Counted from the first letter of the stretch, positions 29,129 through 38,055 are shown. The stretch is DNA of 64,000 nt from Ruegeria sediminis (GCF_005938215.1 NZ_VCPD01000009.1:1-64000), one strand, 5' to 3'. Numbers and translations: made by a program. The notes: generated by a model not told the origin, from the letters alone.

Positions 29129-30034
29129 CTAGAGGCGCGTCCCTGCGGCGACGGGCCGGCCGCGCAGGAACGCATCCCTATCCTGCGCGCCTTTGCCCGC
29201 CCGTTGCAAGCGCAGCAGTTCCACCGCGCCCTCGCCGCAGGCGACTCGCAGCGCATCGTCCAGAACCTCGCCGGGCTCGCCCCGCCCCTCGGCCGGGCGC
29301 GACGCCAGCAGCTTGACCCGCTCGCCGCCGATCTCGGTCCAGGCGCCGGGAAAGGGCGACAGGCCGCGGATCTGACGGTCGATCTCGGCCGCCGGGCGCG
29401 TCCAGTCCACCCGCGCCTCGGCCTTGTCGATCTTGGCGGCATAGGTGACGCCGTCCTCGGGTTGCGGTTCGGGCGCCAGGTCCGGCAGCCGGCGCAGCGC
29501 CTCGACGATCAGATCCGCACCCATCGCGGACAGCCGGTCGTGCAGCTGGTCGGTCGTCTCTTCGGCCCCGATCGGCGTCGATTGCCGCAGCAATACGGGG
29601 CCGGTATCCAGACCCGCCTCCATCTGCATGATGCAGACGCCGGTTTCCGCGTCGCCCGCCATGATTGCCCGGTGAATCGGCGCCGCGCCGCGCCAGCGGG
29701 GCAGCAGGCTTGCGTGGATGTTCAGGCACCCGTGCCGCGGCGCATCCAGAATGGCCTGCGGCAGGATCAGCCCATAGGCGACCACCACCGTGACATCGGC
29801 GTCGAGCGCGGCAAAACGCGCCTGTTCCTCGGCGGATTTCAGGGACACAGGATGGCGGATTTCCAGCCCCAGTTCGGCGGCGCGGGCATGAACCGGCGTC
29901 GGGCGGTCCTTCTTGCCCCGGCCCGCCGGACGCGGCGGCTGGCAGTAGACGGCGGCGATCTCGTGCCCCGCCCCGGCCAGCGCATCCAGAACCGGAACCG
30001 AAAACTCGGGCGTTCCCATGAAGATGATGCGCAT
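29129..30034 (-). CDS. fmt: Methionyl-tRNA formyltransferase
   Basis: 301 residues. N-terminal formyl-transfer domain: [19 protein letters not shown], the catalytic Asn-His-Asp set around [26 protein letters not shown] (residues near 106) and the folate loop; the C-terminal OB-type tRNA-binding domain starts near residue 205. It formylates initiator Met-tRNA. Three deformylase genes lie directly upstream on the same strand, the first of which would remove the formyl group later, forming a def-def-def-fmt operon. Confidence 0.95.
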   Translation of the reverse strand: MRIIFMGTPEFSVPVLDALAGAGHEIAAVYCQPPRPAGRGKKDRPTPVHARAAELGLEIRHPVSLKSAEEQARFAALDADVTVVVAYGLILPQAILDAPRHGCLNIHASLLPRWRGAAPIHRAIMAGDAETGVCIMQMEAGLDTGPVLLRQSTPIGAEETTDQLHDRLSAMGADLIVEALRRLPDLAPEPQPEDGVTYAAKIDKAEARVDWTRPAAEIDRQIRGLSPFPGAWTEIGGERVKLLASRPAEGRGEPGEVLDDALRVACGEGAVELLRLQRAGKGAQDRDAFLRGRPVAAGTRL

Positions 30035-30070
30035 GTTGCCGTTACTCCGTGCGGCGGGGCGACCCCCGCC

Positions 30071-30565
30071 CTATCCCAGTTTCCGCGCCTTGCGCAGCAG
30101 CATGTCCCGCTTCACCTTCGAGAGGTTGTCGAAATACATGCGCCCGTTCAGATGGTCGATCTGGTGCTGCACGCTGGTCGCCTCGATGCCGACGAAATCG
30201 CGGCGGTCCATCATGCCGTGCTCGTTGAGAAACCGCACCGTCACCGCGCGGGGGCGTTTGACCTTGGCGGACACCCCCGGCAGGTTCGGGCTGGCCTCTT
30301 CGTGCTCGCGCAGCTCGATCGAGGCGTGCAGGATCTCGGGGTTGGCCAGCCGCAGCGCCTTGCCCCGTTCCGCCGAGCCATCGACCACTGCCAGGCGCAG
30401 CATCACCCCGATCTGCGGCGCGGCCAGGCCGACGCCGGGCATCGCCTCCATCGTGTCGATCATGTCCTGCCAGATCGCGCGGATCTCGTCGGTGACCTCC
30501 GCCACCTCCTCGGCCCGCATCCGCAGCCGCTTGTCCGGCCAGGACAGGCAGGGCCGCACCGTCAT
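30071..30565 (-). CDS. Peptide deformylase-like protein, catalytic residues lost
   Basis: 164 residues. The deformylase fold is clear: motif 1 GVGLAAPQIG is intact. Motif 2, EEGCLS in active enzymes, reads EEASPNLPG, so the metal-binding cysteine is absent (Ser aligned). Motif 3, HEIDH, reads QHQIDHLNG, so the catalytic glutamate is Gln. It therefore should not hold the metal normally or hydrolyse formyl groups. It starts by an ATGA overlap with the second deformylase. It may bind ribosomes or a deformylase partner, or be an evolving remnant; the frame is intact. Confidence 0.85.
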   Translation of the reverse strand: MTVRPCLSWPDKRLRMRAEEVAEVTDEIRAIWQDMIDTMEAMPGVGLAAPQIGVMLRLAVVDGSAERGKALRLANPEILHASIELREHEEASPNLPGVSAKVKRPRAVTVRFLNEHGMMDRRDFVGIEATSVQHQIDHLNGRMYFDNLSKVKRDMLLRKARKLG

Positions 30566-31059
30566 TTCAGCTTCTCCAGATAATCGGCCTCGGCGGTGCT
30601 TCGCGCCTCCGGCCCGAGGTGATCCAGCGTCACGACCCCGTTCAGGTGATCGAATTCGTGCTGGATGCAGCGCGCCTCGAACCCGTCGAAATCGGCCATG
30701 TGGATGTCGCCCTCGGCGGCGGTCCATTGCACCGTCACCGCCTTGGGACGCTCCACCGCGACGGTGATGCCGGGGATCGACAGGCAGCCTTCCTCCATCA
30801 CCTCGGGGATGCGTTCGGCCGCCATGATGACGGGGTTGATCATCACCATCGGCGCGGACTCGCCCTCTTTCCAGCCGCAATCCATCACGAAGAACCGCTG
30901 CATCACGCCCACCTGCGGCGCGGCAAGCCCCCGGCCCTGCGCCGCATACATGGTGTCGAACATGTCCCGGATCAGATCCGCGGGCACCACGCCCTCGACC
31001 GGCGCGCATTTCTGCGACAGCCGCGGGTCGGGCCATCTGACGATCGGCCGCACCGTCAC
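30562..31059 (-). CDS. def: Peptide deformylase (second of three)
   Basis: 165 residues. All three motifs are present: GRGLAAPQVG, EEGCLSIPG with the metal Cys, and QHEFDHLNG with both histidines and the catalytic Glu. It should be active. The start is a GTG overlapping the previous deformylase stop (GTGA); the open frame upstream is excluded because it lies over that gene. The C-terminal helix is shorter than in the first copy. It may have a different substrate preference or expression. Confidence 0.9.
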   Translation of the reverse strand: MTVRPIVRWPDPRLSQKCAPVEGVVPADLIRDMFDTMYAAQGRGLAAPQVGVMQRFFVMDCGWKEGESAPMVMINPVIMAAERIPEVMEEGCLSIPGITVAVERPKAVTVQWTAAEGDIHMADFDGFEARCIQHEFDHLNGVVTLDHLGPEARSTAEADYLEKLK

Positions 31060-31574
31060 AGGCGCGCCCGCTCGCGTTTCAGCTTCTGCATCTTGCGGGT
31101 GATCATCTGGCGCTTGAGCGGCTTGAGATAGTCGATGAAGAGCTTGCCGTTCAGATGGTCGATCTCGTGCTGCACGCAGGTGGACCACAGCCCGTCGAAG
31201 GTCTCGCGCCGGGCGTTGCCGTCACGGTCCATCCAGGCCACCTCGACCACTTTCGGGCGGGTCACCTCGGCATAGTGCTCGGGGATGGACAGGCAGCCCT
31301 CCTCATAGACGTTGGTTTCGTCCGAGGCCGCGACCACCTCGGGGTTGAACATGACCAGCGGGCGCGGCGCCTCGCCCTCTTCCTTGACGCAGTCCAGCAC
31401 GATCAGCCGGTCCAGCACCCCGACCTGCGGCGCGGCCAGGCCGATGCCGGGCGCGTCATACATCGTCTCCAGCATGTCATCGGCCAGCTTGCGCAGGTCG
31501 TCGGTGATGTCGGCCACCGGCGCGCAGACCTTTTTCAGGCGGGGATCGGGATGGATCAGAATTGTACGTTTCAT
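31056..31574 (-). CDS. def: Peptide deformylase (first of three)
   Basis: 172 residues, the best match to the classical enzyme: GIGLAAPQVG, EEGCLSIPEHYAEV and QHEIDHLNGKLFIDYL, with a long basic C-terminal helix (RQMITRKMQKLKRERARL) like that which docks at the ribosome exit tunnel. It removes the formyl group from new N-termini. It is the first gene of the def-def-def-fmt unit, divergent from patB with 94 bases between the starts. Confidence 0.95.
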   Translation of the reverse strand: MKRTILIHPDPRLKKVCAPVADITDDLRKLADDMLETMYDAPGIGLAAPQVGVLDRLIVLDCVKEEGEAPRPLVMFNPEVVAASDETNVYEEGCLSIPEHYAEVTRPKVVEVAWMDRDGNARRETFDGLWSTCVQHEIDHLNGKLFIDYLKPLKRQMITRKMQKLKRERARL

Positions 31575-31668
31575 GAGGCTGATTTAGGTCATTGCAGCGG
31601 CCACCGCAACGCCCCCCTTGCGCCCGCGCGAATAGCGGTTAGCTTTCAGCCGCAACAACGGAGCGACC

Positions 31669-32841
31669 ATGACTTTCAACGACCTCATCGACCGCCGGGG
31701 AACCCACAGTTCGAAATGGGACAAGATGGAGGCGCTGTTCGGCGTGCCGGCCAAGGACGGGCTGGCCATGTGGACGGCGGATTCCGACTATCCCACCGCC
31801 CCCTGCGTGATCGAGGCGGTCAGGAAGGCGGCCGAACACGGCGTTTTCGGGTACTCCTGGGAATACCCGGAATACCGCCAGGCCGTTCAATGGTGGATGC
31901 GAAACCGCCACGGCTGGGAGATCGACCAGGATTGGGTGCTGACGGCGCAGGGGCTGGGCAACGCCATCGCGCTCTGCCTCGATGTCTGGAGCGAACCGGG
32001 CGACGGCGTGGTGATCTTTTCGCCGGTCTACCACGAGTTCGCGCACAAGGTGAACAAGGCCGGGCGCAAGGTGGTGGAATGCCCGCTGGTGCGCGACGGC
32101 GACAGCTACGCGGTCGATCTGGACGACGCGCAGTCCCGGCTCGACGGGTCGGAAAAGCTGCTGCTGTGGTGCTCGCCCCAGAACCCGTCGGGACGCGTCT
32201 GGACGCCTGACGAGCTGCGCGCCGTGGCCGCATTCGCCGAGCGCAACAACCTGATCCTCGTGTCGGACGAGATTCACCACGATCTGGTCTATCCCGGCAG
32301 CCGCTTCGTGCCGATGGACGCAGCCGCCCCCGAAGCGCGCGCATGGACCGTCACGCTGACCGCCCCGTCAAAGACCTTCAACATCGCCGGGCAGCGCACC
32401 GGCAACATGATCATTCCCGACCCCGCGTTGCGCGCGGCCATGCGGCACCGGCTGAACACGCTGGACTACGCGCCCAGCGCGCTGGGGGTCAGCATGATCA
32501 CCGCCGCCTACACGCCCGAAGGGGCCGCCTGGGTCGACGAGCAGATCGCGCATCTGGACGGCAACCGGCGCCTCTTCGACCAGACCATCGACGCGATCCC
32601 CGGCCTGTGGTCGATGCCGCTGCAGGCGACCTATCTGGCCTGGGTGGATTTTTCGGGCACCGGCATGACGCGGGACGAGTTCATCCGGCGGTTGCGCGGC
32701 GACGCAAAAATCGCCACCTCGCCGGGCGCCGGTTTCGGCACCGGCGGCGAGTTGTTCGAACGCTTCAACCTGGCGACGCAGCGCAGCCGCGTCGAAGACG
32801 CCTGCGAACGGCTGAAACGCGCCTTCGGCGATCTGCAATGA
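31669..32841 (+). CDS. patB: PatB/MalY-type cystathionine beta-lyase (C-S lyase)
   Basis: 390 residues, fold-type I PLP enzyme. The internal Schiff-base lysine is in TAPSKTFNIAGQRTGNM and the PLP-binding aspartate in LILVSDEIHHDLVYPG; WCSPQNPSGRVW is the Asn loop, all matching the PatB subgroup. It splits C-S bonds of cystathionine or cysteine conjugates to pyruvate, ammonia and a thiol. ACGGAGCGACC precedes the ATG. It diverges from the deformylase operon and ends at a bidirectional hairpin. Confidence 0.9.
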   Translation: MTFNDLIDRRGTHSSKWDKMEALFGVPAKDGLAMWTADSDYPTAPCVIEAVRKAAEHGVFGYSWEYPEYRQAVQWWMRNRHGWEIDQDWVLTAQGLGNAIALCLDVWSEPGDGVVIFSPVYHEFAHKVNKAGRKVVECPLVRDGDSYAVDLDDAQSRLDGSEKLLLWCSPQNPSGRVWTPDELRAVAAFAERNNLILVSDEIHHDLVYPGSRFVPMDAAAPEARAWTVTLTAPSKTFNIAGQRTGNMIIPDPALRAAMRHRLNTLDYAPSALGVSMITAAYTPEGAAWVDEQIAHLDGNRRLFDQTIDAIPGLWSMPLQATYLAWVDFSGTGMTRDEFIRRLRGDAKIATSPGAGFGTGGELFERFNLATQRSRVEDACERLKRAFGDLQ

Positions 32842-32846
32842 CCTTG

Positions 32847-32875
32847 TTGCGCCGGCCCGCGAAAGGGCCGCGCAA
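32847..32875. terminator. Bidirectional hairpin between patB and the 32878 gene
   Basis: An 11-bp stem (TTGCG-bulge-CGGCCC / GGGCCGCGCAA) with a single bulged C and loop GCGAAA sits exactly between two convergent stops. TTT follows on the plus strand and AA/TT ends serve the minus strand. Confidence 0.75.
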
Positions 32876-32877
32876 TT

Positions 32878-33231
32878 TCAGTCGCGCTTGCCCAGCAGCG
32901 CGATCGGCGCATCCGGCGACCGGTAGAAATCCAGCGGCGCCTTGTCCGCGGCCATCGTGTTGCGCTTGAAATCATAGCGCATCTCGCCGGCCTCTTCCTC
33001 GGCGGCAACAATCAGGCATTGGTACAGGTGATTGGCGCCGTCATAGAGATCGACCAGCCCCCGCAACGGCGGCGTGCTTTCGGATTCGACCGTAAAGCCA
33101 TCCTTCCACATGCGCAGAACGCGGTAATGCGTTCCGTCCGCTTCCACCCGCAGGCGGCTTGCTTTCTTCAGCGTGGCAATTCGCGCGGCGTTCAATTCGG
33201 CGCGCATTTCCTTTGAAACATATGTACTCAT
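32878..33231 (-). CDS. Hypothetical protein of Rhodobacteraceae type
   Basis: 117 residues, no signal peptide or membrane segment. The N-terminal helix is basic (MRAELNAARIATLKKASRLRV), followed by a beta-rich part (HYRVLRMWKDGFTVE, RGLVDLYDGANHLYQCLI, GEMRYDFKRNT). The pattern of strands with a leading R-x-L-R-M-W-K-DGF line recalls small beta-barrel domains such as PilZ but lacks the PilZ RxxxR/DxSxxG set, so I do not call it. The ATG at 33231 is used because AGGGGGA lies nine bases upstream. Confidence 0.6.
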   Translation of the reverse strand: MSTYVSKEMRAELNAARIATLKKASRLRVEADGTHYRVLRMWKDGFTVESESTPPLRGLVDLYDGANHLYQCLIVAAEEEAGEMRYDFKRNTMAADKAPLDFYRSPDAPIALLGKRD

Positions 33232-33442
33232 CAAACACATTCCCCCTAAAGTCTCTCCATGATTACAGAGGGTTTGTAAAAAACCAATGAAAGAATCCGG
33301 GCTTTGCGTTTTGCGCCTGGCCGTTGTTGCAGCGACATCCCATCGTCCTGTGCGCAGGCGCAGGGCCCTTGCGCACCGCAACCGGTAGGCAGGCGCGCCG
33401 GCCGGGCCTATGTCAGAGGCAAGCAACGATGGAGGAAATGGC

Positions 33443-34432
33443 ATGGGCTTGCTCGTCGACGGCCAGTGGCACGACACCTGGTACGACACCGAATCCACCG
33501 GCGGCGCGTTCAAACGCTCGGCCGCCCAGTTCCGCAACTGGATCACGCCCGGCGGCGACGCGGGCCCGTCCGGCGACGCGGGCTTTGCCGCGGCCTCCGG
33601 CCGGTACCACCTCTATGTCAGCCAGGCCTGCCCCTGGGCGCACCGGACGCTGATCTTCCGCGAACTCAAGGGGCTGGGCGAACACATCTCGGTCTCGGTC
33701 GTGCATCCCGACATGATGGATCAAGGCTGGACCTTCGAGACGAACGGACATGGCGCCACCGGCGACACCCTTTACGGGTTCAGCCACGCCAGCCAGATCT
33801 ACACCAAGGCCGATCCGCACTACTCGGGCCGCGTGACGGTGCCGATCCTTTGGGACAAGGAACGCGAGACGATCGTTTCGAACGAAAGCTCCGAGATCAT
33901 CCGCATGTTCAACTCGGCCTTCGACGACATCACCGGCAACGCCGAGGATTTCTGGCCGGAACCGATGCGCGACGCCATCGAAGAGGTGAACGCCCGGATC
34001 TACTCGACGCTGAACAACGGCGTCTACAAATGCGGCTTCGCCACCTCGCAAGAGGCTTACGACGCGGCCGTCCTGCCGCTGTTCGAAACCCTGGACTGGC
34101 TGGAAGAGCGGCTGTCATCCCGGCGCTACCTGATGGGCGACCGCGTCACCGAGGCCGACTGGCGCCTGTTCACAACGCTGATCCGGTTCGACCCGGTCTA
34201 CCACCTGCATTTCAAGTGCAACCGCAAGCGGCTGACCGACTATCCGAACCTCTGGGCCTACACGCGCGAGTTGTACCAGTGGCCCGGCGTGGCGCGGACG
34301 GTGAACATGGAGCACATCGTGCGCCACTATCACTACAGCCACGACAGCATCAATCCGCACCGCATCATCCCGATCAACCCACAGCTGGACTATTGGGAGC
34401 CGCACCGCCGCGATCAGCGCACCGCGGCGTAA
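33443..34432 (+). CDS. Glutathionyl-hydroquinone reductase-like glutathione transferase
   Basis: 329 residues. N-terminal thioredoxin-like domain with the catalytic cysteine in QACPWAHRTLIFREL, the mark of the Xi-class GSTs (YqjG/PcpF/ECM4); DPHYSGRVTVPILWDKE and SNESSEIIRMFN are the glutathione site. The C-terminal helical domain has FDPVYHLHFKCNRKRLTDYPNLW. It reduces glutathionyl-hydroquinones. The start is fixed by GGAGG seven bases upstream; the ATG 33 bases earlier lacks one. Its last 19 bases overlap the convergent receiver gene. Confidence 0.88.
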   Translation: MGLLVDGQWHDTWYDTESTGGAFKRSAAQFRNWITPGGDAGPSGDAGFAAASGRYHLYVSQACPWAHRTLIFRELKGLGEHISVSVVHPDMMDQGWTFETNGHGATGDTLYGFSHASQIYTKADPHYSGRVTVPILWDKERETIVSNESSEIIRMFNSAFDDITGNAEDFWPEPMRDAIEEVNARIYSTLNNGVYKCGFATSQEAYDAAVLPLFETLDWLEERLSSRRYLMGDRVTEADWRLFTTLIRFDPVYHLHFKCNRKRLTDYPNLWAYTRELYQWPGVARTVNMEHIVRHYHYSHDSINPHRIIPINPQLDYWEPHRRDQRTAA

Positions 34433-34776
34433 TGTTCGACCATCGCCGCCAGGTCCTCTGGCGGCGTCCCGCTCTGCACATAGGCGCAGGCGTTGGAGCT
34501 GTGGGCGAAGATGGATCCGTCCGAGAAGAAGGTCGTGTTGGTGACGAAGATCACCCGCGCGTCGGGGCGACGGTAGCTGGCGAAATCCGCGACCGCCAGC
34601 GCGCTGCCGGCCTCCAGCACCAGATCCAGCACGATGATGTCGAAATCGGTCCCGTAGAGCGCCAGGATCGCCGCCGCCTGCGTCGCGACCAGCGCGACCT
34701 CGGCGCCCTGCCGCTGCAGGTGCCGCTGCCAGACCCGGCCCAGGTCCGGGTTACTTTCGACGATCAGAACTTTCAT
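34414..34776 (-). CDS. Degenerate single-domain response regulator
   Basis: 120 residues, receiver fold only. The phospho-acceptor is likely Asp51 in IIVLDLVLEAGS. The acidic pocket is reduced (VESNPD in place of the usual paired Asp, one acid at Glu7), and the lysine expected near residue 101 is Gln (AYVQSGTP), so normal phosphorylation chemistry is doubtful. The start MKVLIVESN at 34776 is preceded by AAGG. Upstream is a perfect TTAA-N7-TTAA site. It might act as a protein-binding switch in motility or cell cycle control. Its end overlaps the GST gene by 19 bases. Confidence 0.8.
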   Translation of the reverse strand: MKVLIVESNPDLGRVWQRHLQRQGAEVALVATQAAAILALYGTDFDIIVLDLVLEAGSALAVADFASYRRPDARVIFVTNTTFFSDGSIFAHSSNACAYVQSGTPPEDLAAMVEHYAAVR

Positions 34777-34844
34777 GCGCGACAACCTTGGCACTTGATA
34801 AATGACTTGGTGCCGTCCCCGCCTTCAGTGTTCGACCGATTTGC

Positions 34845-34859
34845 TTAACAAACCGTTAA
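34845..34859 (-). promoter_or_regulatory. CtrA-type binding site (TTAA-N7-TTAA)
   Basis: TTAACAAACCGTTAA matches the full CtrA consensus exactly. It lies 69 bases before the ATG of the receiver gene (minus strand) and 105 bases before cobC (plus strand). Control of the receiver gene is the more likely meaning because CtrA commonly regulates signalling genes in this order. Confidence 0.65.
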
Positions 34860-34895
34860 CGCGGCTCGGGACCGGCGCGCATAAGCCGGATTTGC

Positions 34896-34936
34896 TTGTA
34901 CCAAATGGAAGAATCAGCTTGAAGCGGTTGTACCAA
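34896..34936. promoter_or_regulatory. Two TTGTACCAA repeats in front of cobC
   Basis: Copies at 34896-34904 and 34928-34936, 32 bp apart (about three turns). The second is part of a hairpin (CGGTTG-TAC-CAACCG) followed by GCACTTTTTT, so it could also be an intrinsic terminator or attenuator ahead of cobC. No B12 riboswitch box is seen here. Confidence 0.45.
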
Positions 34937-34963
34937 CCGGCACTTTTTTAGCAGAGACCGCAG

Positions 34964-35941
34964 ATGGCCGACATGACCGACACCGATCAGGCCTGGATCG
35001 ACCCCCGCGCCCGGCGCGATCACGGCGGCGGTCTGGATGGCGCGATGAGGCTATATGGCGGCGCGCGGTCGGACTGGATCGACCTGTCCACCGGCATCAA
35101 CCCGCACCCCTATCCGGTCGCCGGTCTCACCGCTGCCGACTGGGCCGAATTGCCCGATCACGGCGCTTTTGAAACCCTCGTCGCGGCGGCCTGCCGGTTC
35201 TGGTCCGTCCCCGAGGGCGCCGCGATCCTGCCCGCACCCGGCGCTTCGGCGGTGATCGCCCGGATTCCGGCACTGGCCGCGCCCGGATCTGTCGAGATCA
35301 CGCCACCCACCTACAACGAACACGCCGCCGCGTTTTCCGCCCAGGGCTGGCAGGTGCGCGACAGCGCCCCGGCGCAGGCCCGCGTTCTGGTTCACCCCAA
35401 CAACCCCGATGGCAGGCTCTGGAGCGCATCGGACGCCTCAGCCCGCCTGACCGTGATCGACGAAAGCTTCTGCGACGTGACGCCCGAGGCATCGCTGATT
35501 CATCTGGCCGAACGCCAAGACACCATCATATTGAAAAGTTTCGGGAAATTCTGGGGCCTGGCCGGGCTTAGGCTGGGTTTCGCCATTGCCCGCCCCGACA
35601 TCATCGCGCGGCTGAACGATCTGACCGGCCCTTGGGCTGTGTCGGGTCCCGCCCTGCGGATCGGGGCGCAGGCGCTGGGCGACGCCGCCTGGGCCGAAGC
35701 CGCCCGCACCAGACTCGCCGACGAGGCCCGGCGGCTGGACGCCCTGCTGACGTCCAAGGGCGCAAGGCTGGTCGGGGGCACCTCGCTGTTCCGGCTCTAT
35801 GATGTGGACGACGCCGCCAAATGGCAGCAGCATCTGGCCCGGGCACATATCTGGAGCCGCATCTTTCCCTATTCCGCAACCTACCTGCGGCTCGGCCTGC
35901 CGCCCTCCCATGGCTGGGACCGGCTGGAGGCGGCGCTGTGA
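34964..35941 (+). CDS. cobC: Threonine-phosphate decarboxylase (CobC/CobD type)
   Basis: 325 residues, PLP enzyme of the HisC-like fold, with the Schiff-base lysine in [19 protein letters not shown] and the start [29 protein letters not shown] typical of this subgroup. It makes (R)-1-amino-2-propanol phosphate for the nucleotide loop of cobalamin. The Pseudomonas/alphaproteobacterial name is cobC; Salmonella calls the gene cobD. The next gene, cbiB, which uses the product, starts inside its stop codon (GTGA). bluB lies 22 kb away in the window. Confidence 0.9.
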   Translation: MADMTDTDQAWIDPRARRDHGGGLDGAMRLYGGARSDWIDLSTGINPHPYPVAGLTAADWAELPDHGAFETLVAAACRFWSVPEGAAILPAPGASAVIARIPALAAPGSVEITPPTYNEHAAAFSAQGWQVRDSAPAQARVLVHPNNPDGRLWSASDASARLTVIDESFCDVTPEASLIHLAERQDTIILKSFGKFWGLAGLRLGFAIARPDIIARLNDLTGPWAVSGPALRIGAQALGDAAWAEAARTRLADEARRLDALLTSKGARLVGGTSLFRLYDVDDAAKWQQHLARAHIWSRIFPYSATYLRLGLPPSHGWDRLEAAL

Positions 35942-36858
35942 CCACCGCTTTTCTGCTGGCCTGCGCCATGCTGCTCGACGCGGCCTTGGGTGAGCCCGAG
36001 TGGCTATGGTCGCGCGTCCGGCATCCCGCCATCCTGATCGGCAACCTGATCGGCGCGCTCGACAAGGGCCTGAACCACGGACCGAACCGGCGCGGCAAGG
36101 GCGTCGCCGTCGCTCTGTTTCTGGTGCTGGGCGGTCTGGCGATCGGATCGTTGCTGCAACTCCTTGGCCCCGTTGCGGAAATCGTTGTCTGCGCGATGCT
36201 GCTGGCGCAGAAATCGCTGGTGGCGCATGTCCGCGACGTGGCCAACGCCCTGCGCGTGTCGCTGCCCGATGCGCGCAGCATGGTGGCGCGGATCGTTTCG
36301 CGCGACACCTCCGGCATGAGCCCGTCGCAGGTCGCCCGCTCGGCCATCGAAAGCGCCGCCGAGAACCTGAGCGATGGTGTCATCGCCCCCGCCTTCTGGT
36401 TTCTCGTGGGCGGGCTGCCCGGATTGCTGGTCTACAAGTTCGTCAACACGGCGGACAGCATGATCGGATACCGCAACGAAACCTACGCCGATTTCGGCTG
36501 GGCGTCGGCGCGGTTGGACGATCTGCTGAACCTGGTCCCCGCCCGCCTGACCTTTACCATGATCGTCCTGCTGTCCGGCTGCCACCGCCAATGGCGCGCC
36601 ATGATTGCCGATGCCCGGCGTCACATCTCGCCCAATGCCGGCTGGCCCGAGGCCGCGATGGCCCGCGCGCTGAACGTCGCGCTTGCCGGCCCGCGCAGCT
36701 ATCACGGTCAGATCCGGGATCTGGCCTGGGTCAATGGCGATGCGCGGCGGGACATCGGCGCGTTCGAGGTCGAGCAGGCCGTAGACATGCTCTGGCGCGT
36801 CTGGGCCCTTGCCTTTGGCGCCATGGTGCTGTGGTCTGTACTTGCCTTCGTTTTCTGA
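35938..36858 (+). CDS. cbiB: Adenosylcobinamide-phosphate synthase (CbiB/CobD)
   Basis: 306 residues, membrane protein with about five helices. Family pattern: [13 protein letters not shown] at the start, [83 protein letters not shown]. It attaches aminopropanol (phosphate) to cobyric acid, following CobC in the pathway. The start is a GTG sharing its TG with the cobC stop (GTGA), so translation is coupled. Confidence 0.95.
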   Translation: MTTAFLLACAMLLDAALGEPEWLWSRVRHPAILIGNLIGALDKGLNHGPNRRGKGVAVALFLVLGGLAIGSLLQLLGPVAEIVVCAMLLAQKSLVAHVRDVANALRVSLPDARSMVARIVSRDTSGMSPSQVARSAIESAAENLSDGVIAPAFWFLVGGLPGLLVYKFVNTADSMIGYRNETYADFGWASARLDDLLNLVPARLTFTMIVLLSGCHRQWRAMIADARRHISPNAGWPEAAMARALNVALAGPRSYHGQIRDLAWVNGDARRDIGAFEVEQAVDMLWRVWALAFGAMVLWSVLAFVF

Positions 36859-36882
36859 TCCCAAAATTCGGACGTCACCGTC

Positions 36883-38052
36883 ATGCGTATCCTCCCCGGC
36901 CTGCTTTCCGCTCTGTTTCTAGCCTCGCCCGCCTATTCCCGATGCGGGGGCAGTTTCGATGGCTTCGTTCAGGATCTGAAATCCGAGGCCGCAGGGCGGG
37001 GACATGACACCGAGGCGGTCGATGCCTTTTTCCAAGGCGTTCGGCAGGACGCGCAAGTGCTCAAGGCGGACCGGGCGCAGGGCGTGTTCCAGAAACCCTT
37101 CATCGAGTTCTCGCGGCATCTGATCTCGCAGAACCGGATCGATCGCGGCCGCGCCATGGCCAGCAGACATGCTGCGGTCTTTGACCGGATCGAGGCCGAA
37201 TACGGGGTGTCGCGGGGCGTATTGCTGGCCTTCTGGGCTTTCGAGACCGATTACGGCGGCTACCAGGGCGACTTCAACACCCGCAACGCTTTGGTGACGC
37301 TGGCGCACGACTGCCGCCGGCCCGAGTTGTTCCGGCCGCAGATCTTTGCCGCGATCGAGCTGTACGAGCGGGGCGGTTTCGATCCCCAACGCACGACAGG
37401 CGCATGGGCGGGCGAGATCGGCATGGTCCAGATGCTGCCGCGGGACATCCTTGAAAACGGCGTCGACGCGGATGGCGACGGGCAGGTGTCGCTCAGGACC
37501 TCGGCCCCCGATGCTCTGGTTTCCGGCGCCAAGATGCTGTCCGGGCTGGGGTGGCAGCCGGGCCAGCCCTGGTTGCAGGAGGTCAAAGTGCCCGGGCAAA
37601 TGGACTGGTCGCTGTCGGGTCCGGGCCGCCACCGGCCGGTATCCGAATGGCAGACGATGGGCGTCAAGGCGCGCAGCGGAAACCTGCCCGGCGGGAACAT
37701 GCCCGCGTCGCTGATCCTGCCGCAGGGGCACGAGGGGCCGGCCTTCCTGGCCTTTCCCAATTTCGACGTCTATTTCGAATGGAACCAGAGCTTTGTCTAT
37801 GTCCTGACCGCCGCCTATTTCGCGACACGGCTGGAAGGCGCAGCCATCTATGACGCAGGGAATCCGCAACCCGGTTTGTCCGGCCCGCAGATGAAGCAAT
37901 TGCAGTCGTTGTTGCAGGCGCGAGGCCATGATGTCGGCGAAATCGACGGCATTCTGGGCGCCGGCACCCGCGCCGCCGTGCAGGCGGAACAGGCGCGGCT
38001 TAGCTTGGCGGCGGATGCCTGGCCGACGGTGGAATTGTTGAACCGGTTGTGA
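36883..38052 (+). CDS. Lytic murein transglycosylase (MltB family) with peptidoglycan-binding domain
   Basis: 389 residues. Signal peptide (MRILPGLLSALFLASPAYS) then the MltB catalytic domain: LLAFWAFETDYGGYQGDFNT contains the catalytic Glu, and GAWAGEIGMVQMLPRDIL is the goose-type lysozyme Q-M-P region; FLAFPNFDVYFEWNQS is late in the domain. A C-terminal PG_binding_1 domain (about residues 330-385, LSGPQMKQLQSLLQARGHDVG...DGILGAGTRAAV) holds it to the wall. It cleaves glycan strands in the periplasm. It ends four bases from the convergent small exported protein. Confidence 0.92.
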   Translation: MRILPGLLSALFLASPAYSRCGGSFDGFVQDLKSEAAGRGHDTEAVDAFFQGVRQDAQVLKADRAQGVFQKPFIEFSRHLISQNRIDRGRAMASRHAAVFDRIEAEYGVSRGVLLAFWAFETDYGGYQGDFNTRNALVTLAHDCRRPELFRPQIFAAIELYERGGFDPQRTTGAWAGEIGMVQMLPRDILENGVDADGDGQVSLRTSAPDALVSGAKMLSGLGWQPGQPWLQEVKVPGQMDWSLSGPGRHRPVSEWQTMGVKARSGNLPGGNMPASLILPQGHEGPAFLAFPNFDVYFEWNQSFVYVLTAAYFATRLEGAAIYDAGNPQPGLSGPQMKQLQSLLQARGHDVGEIDGILGAGTRAAVQAEQARLSLAADAWPTVELLNRL

Positions 38053-38055
38053 ATT

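Noticed and set aside
33304..34848. A 514-codon plus-strand frame across the glutathione transferase gene.
   Set aside because: It is a shifted-frame shadow of the conserved GST-like gene at 33443-34432.
34795..34963. A cobalamin riboswitch ahead of cobC.
   Set aside because: The region is short, and the conserved B12 box and the long multi-stem fold are not visible.
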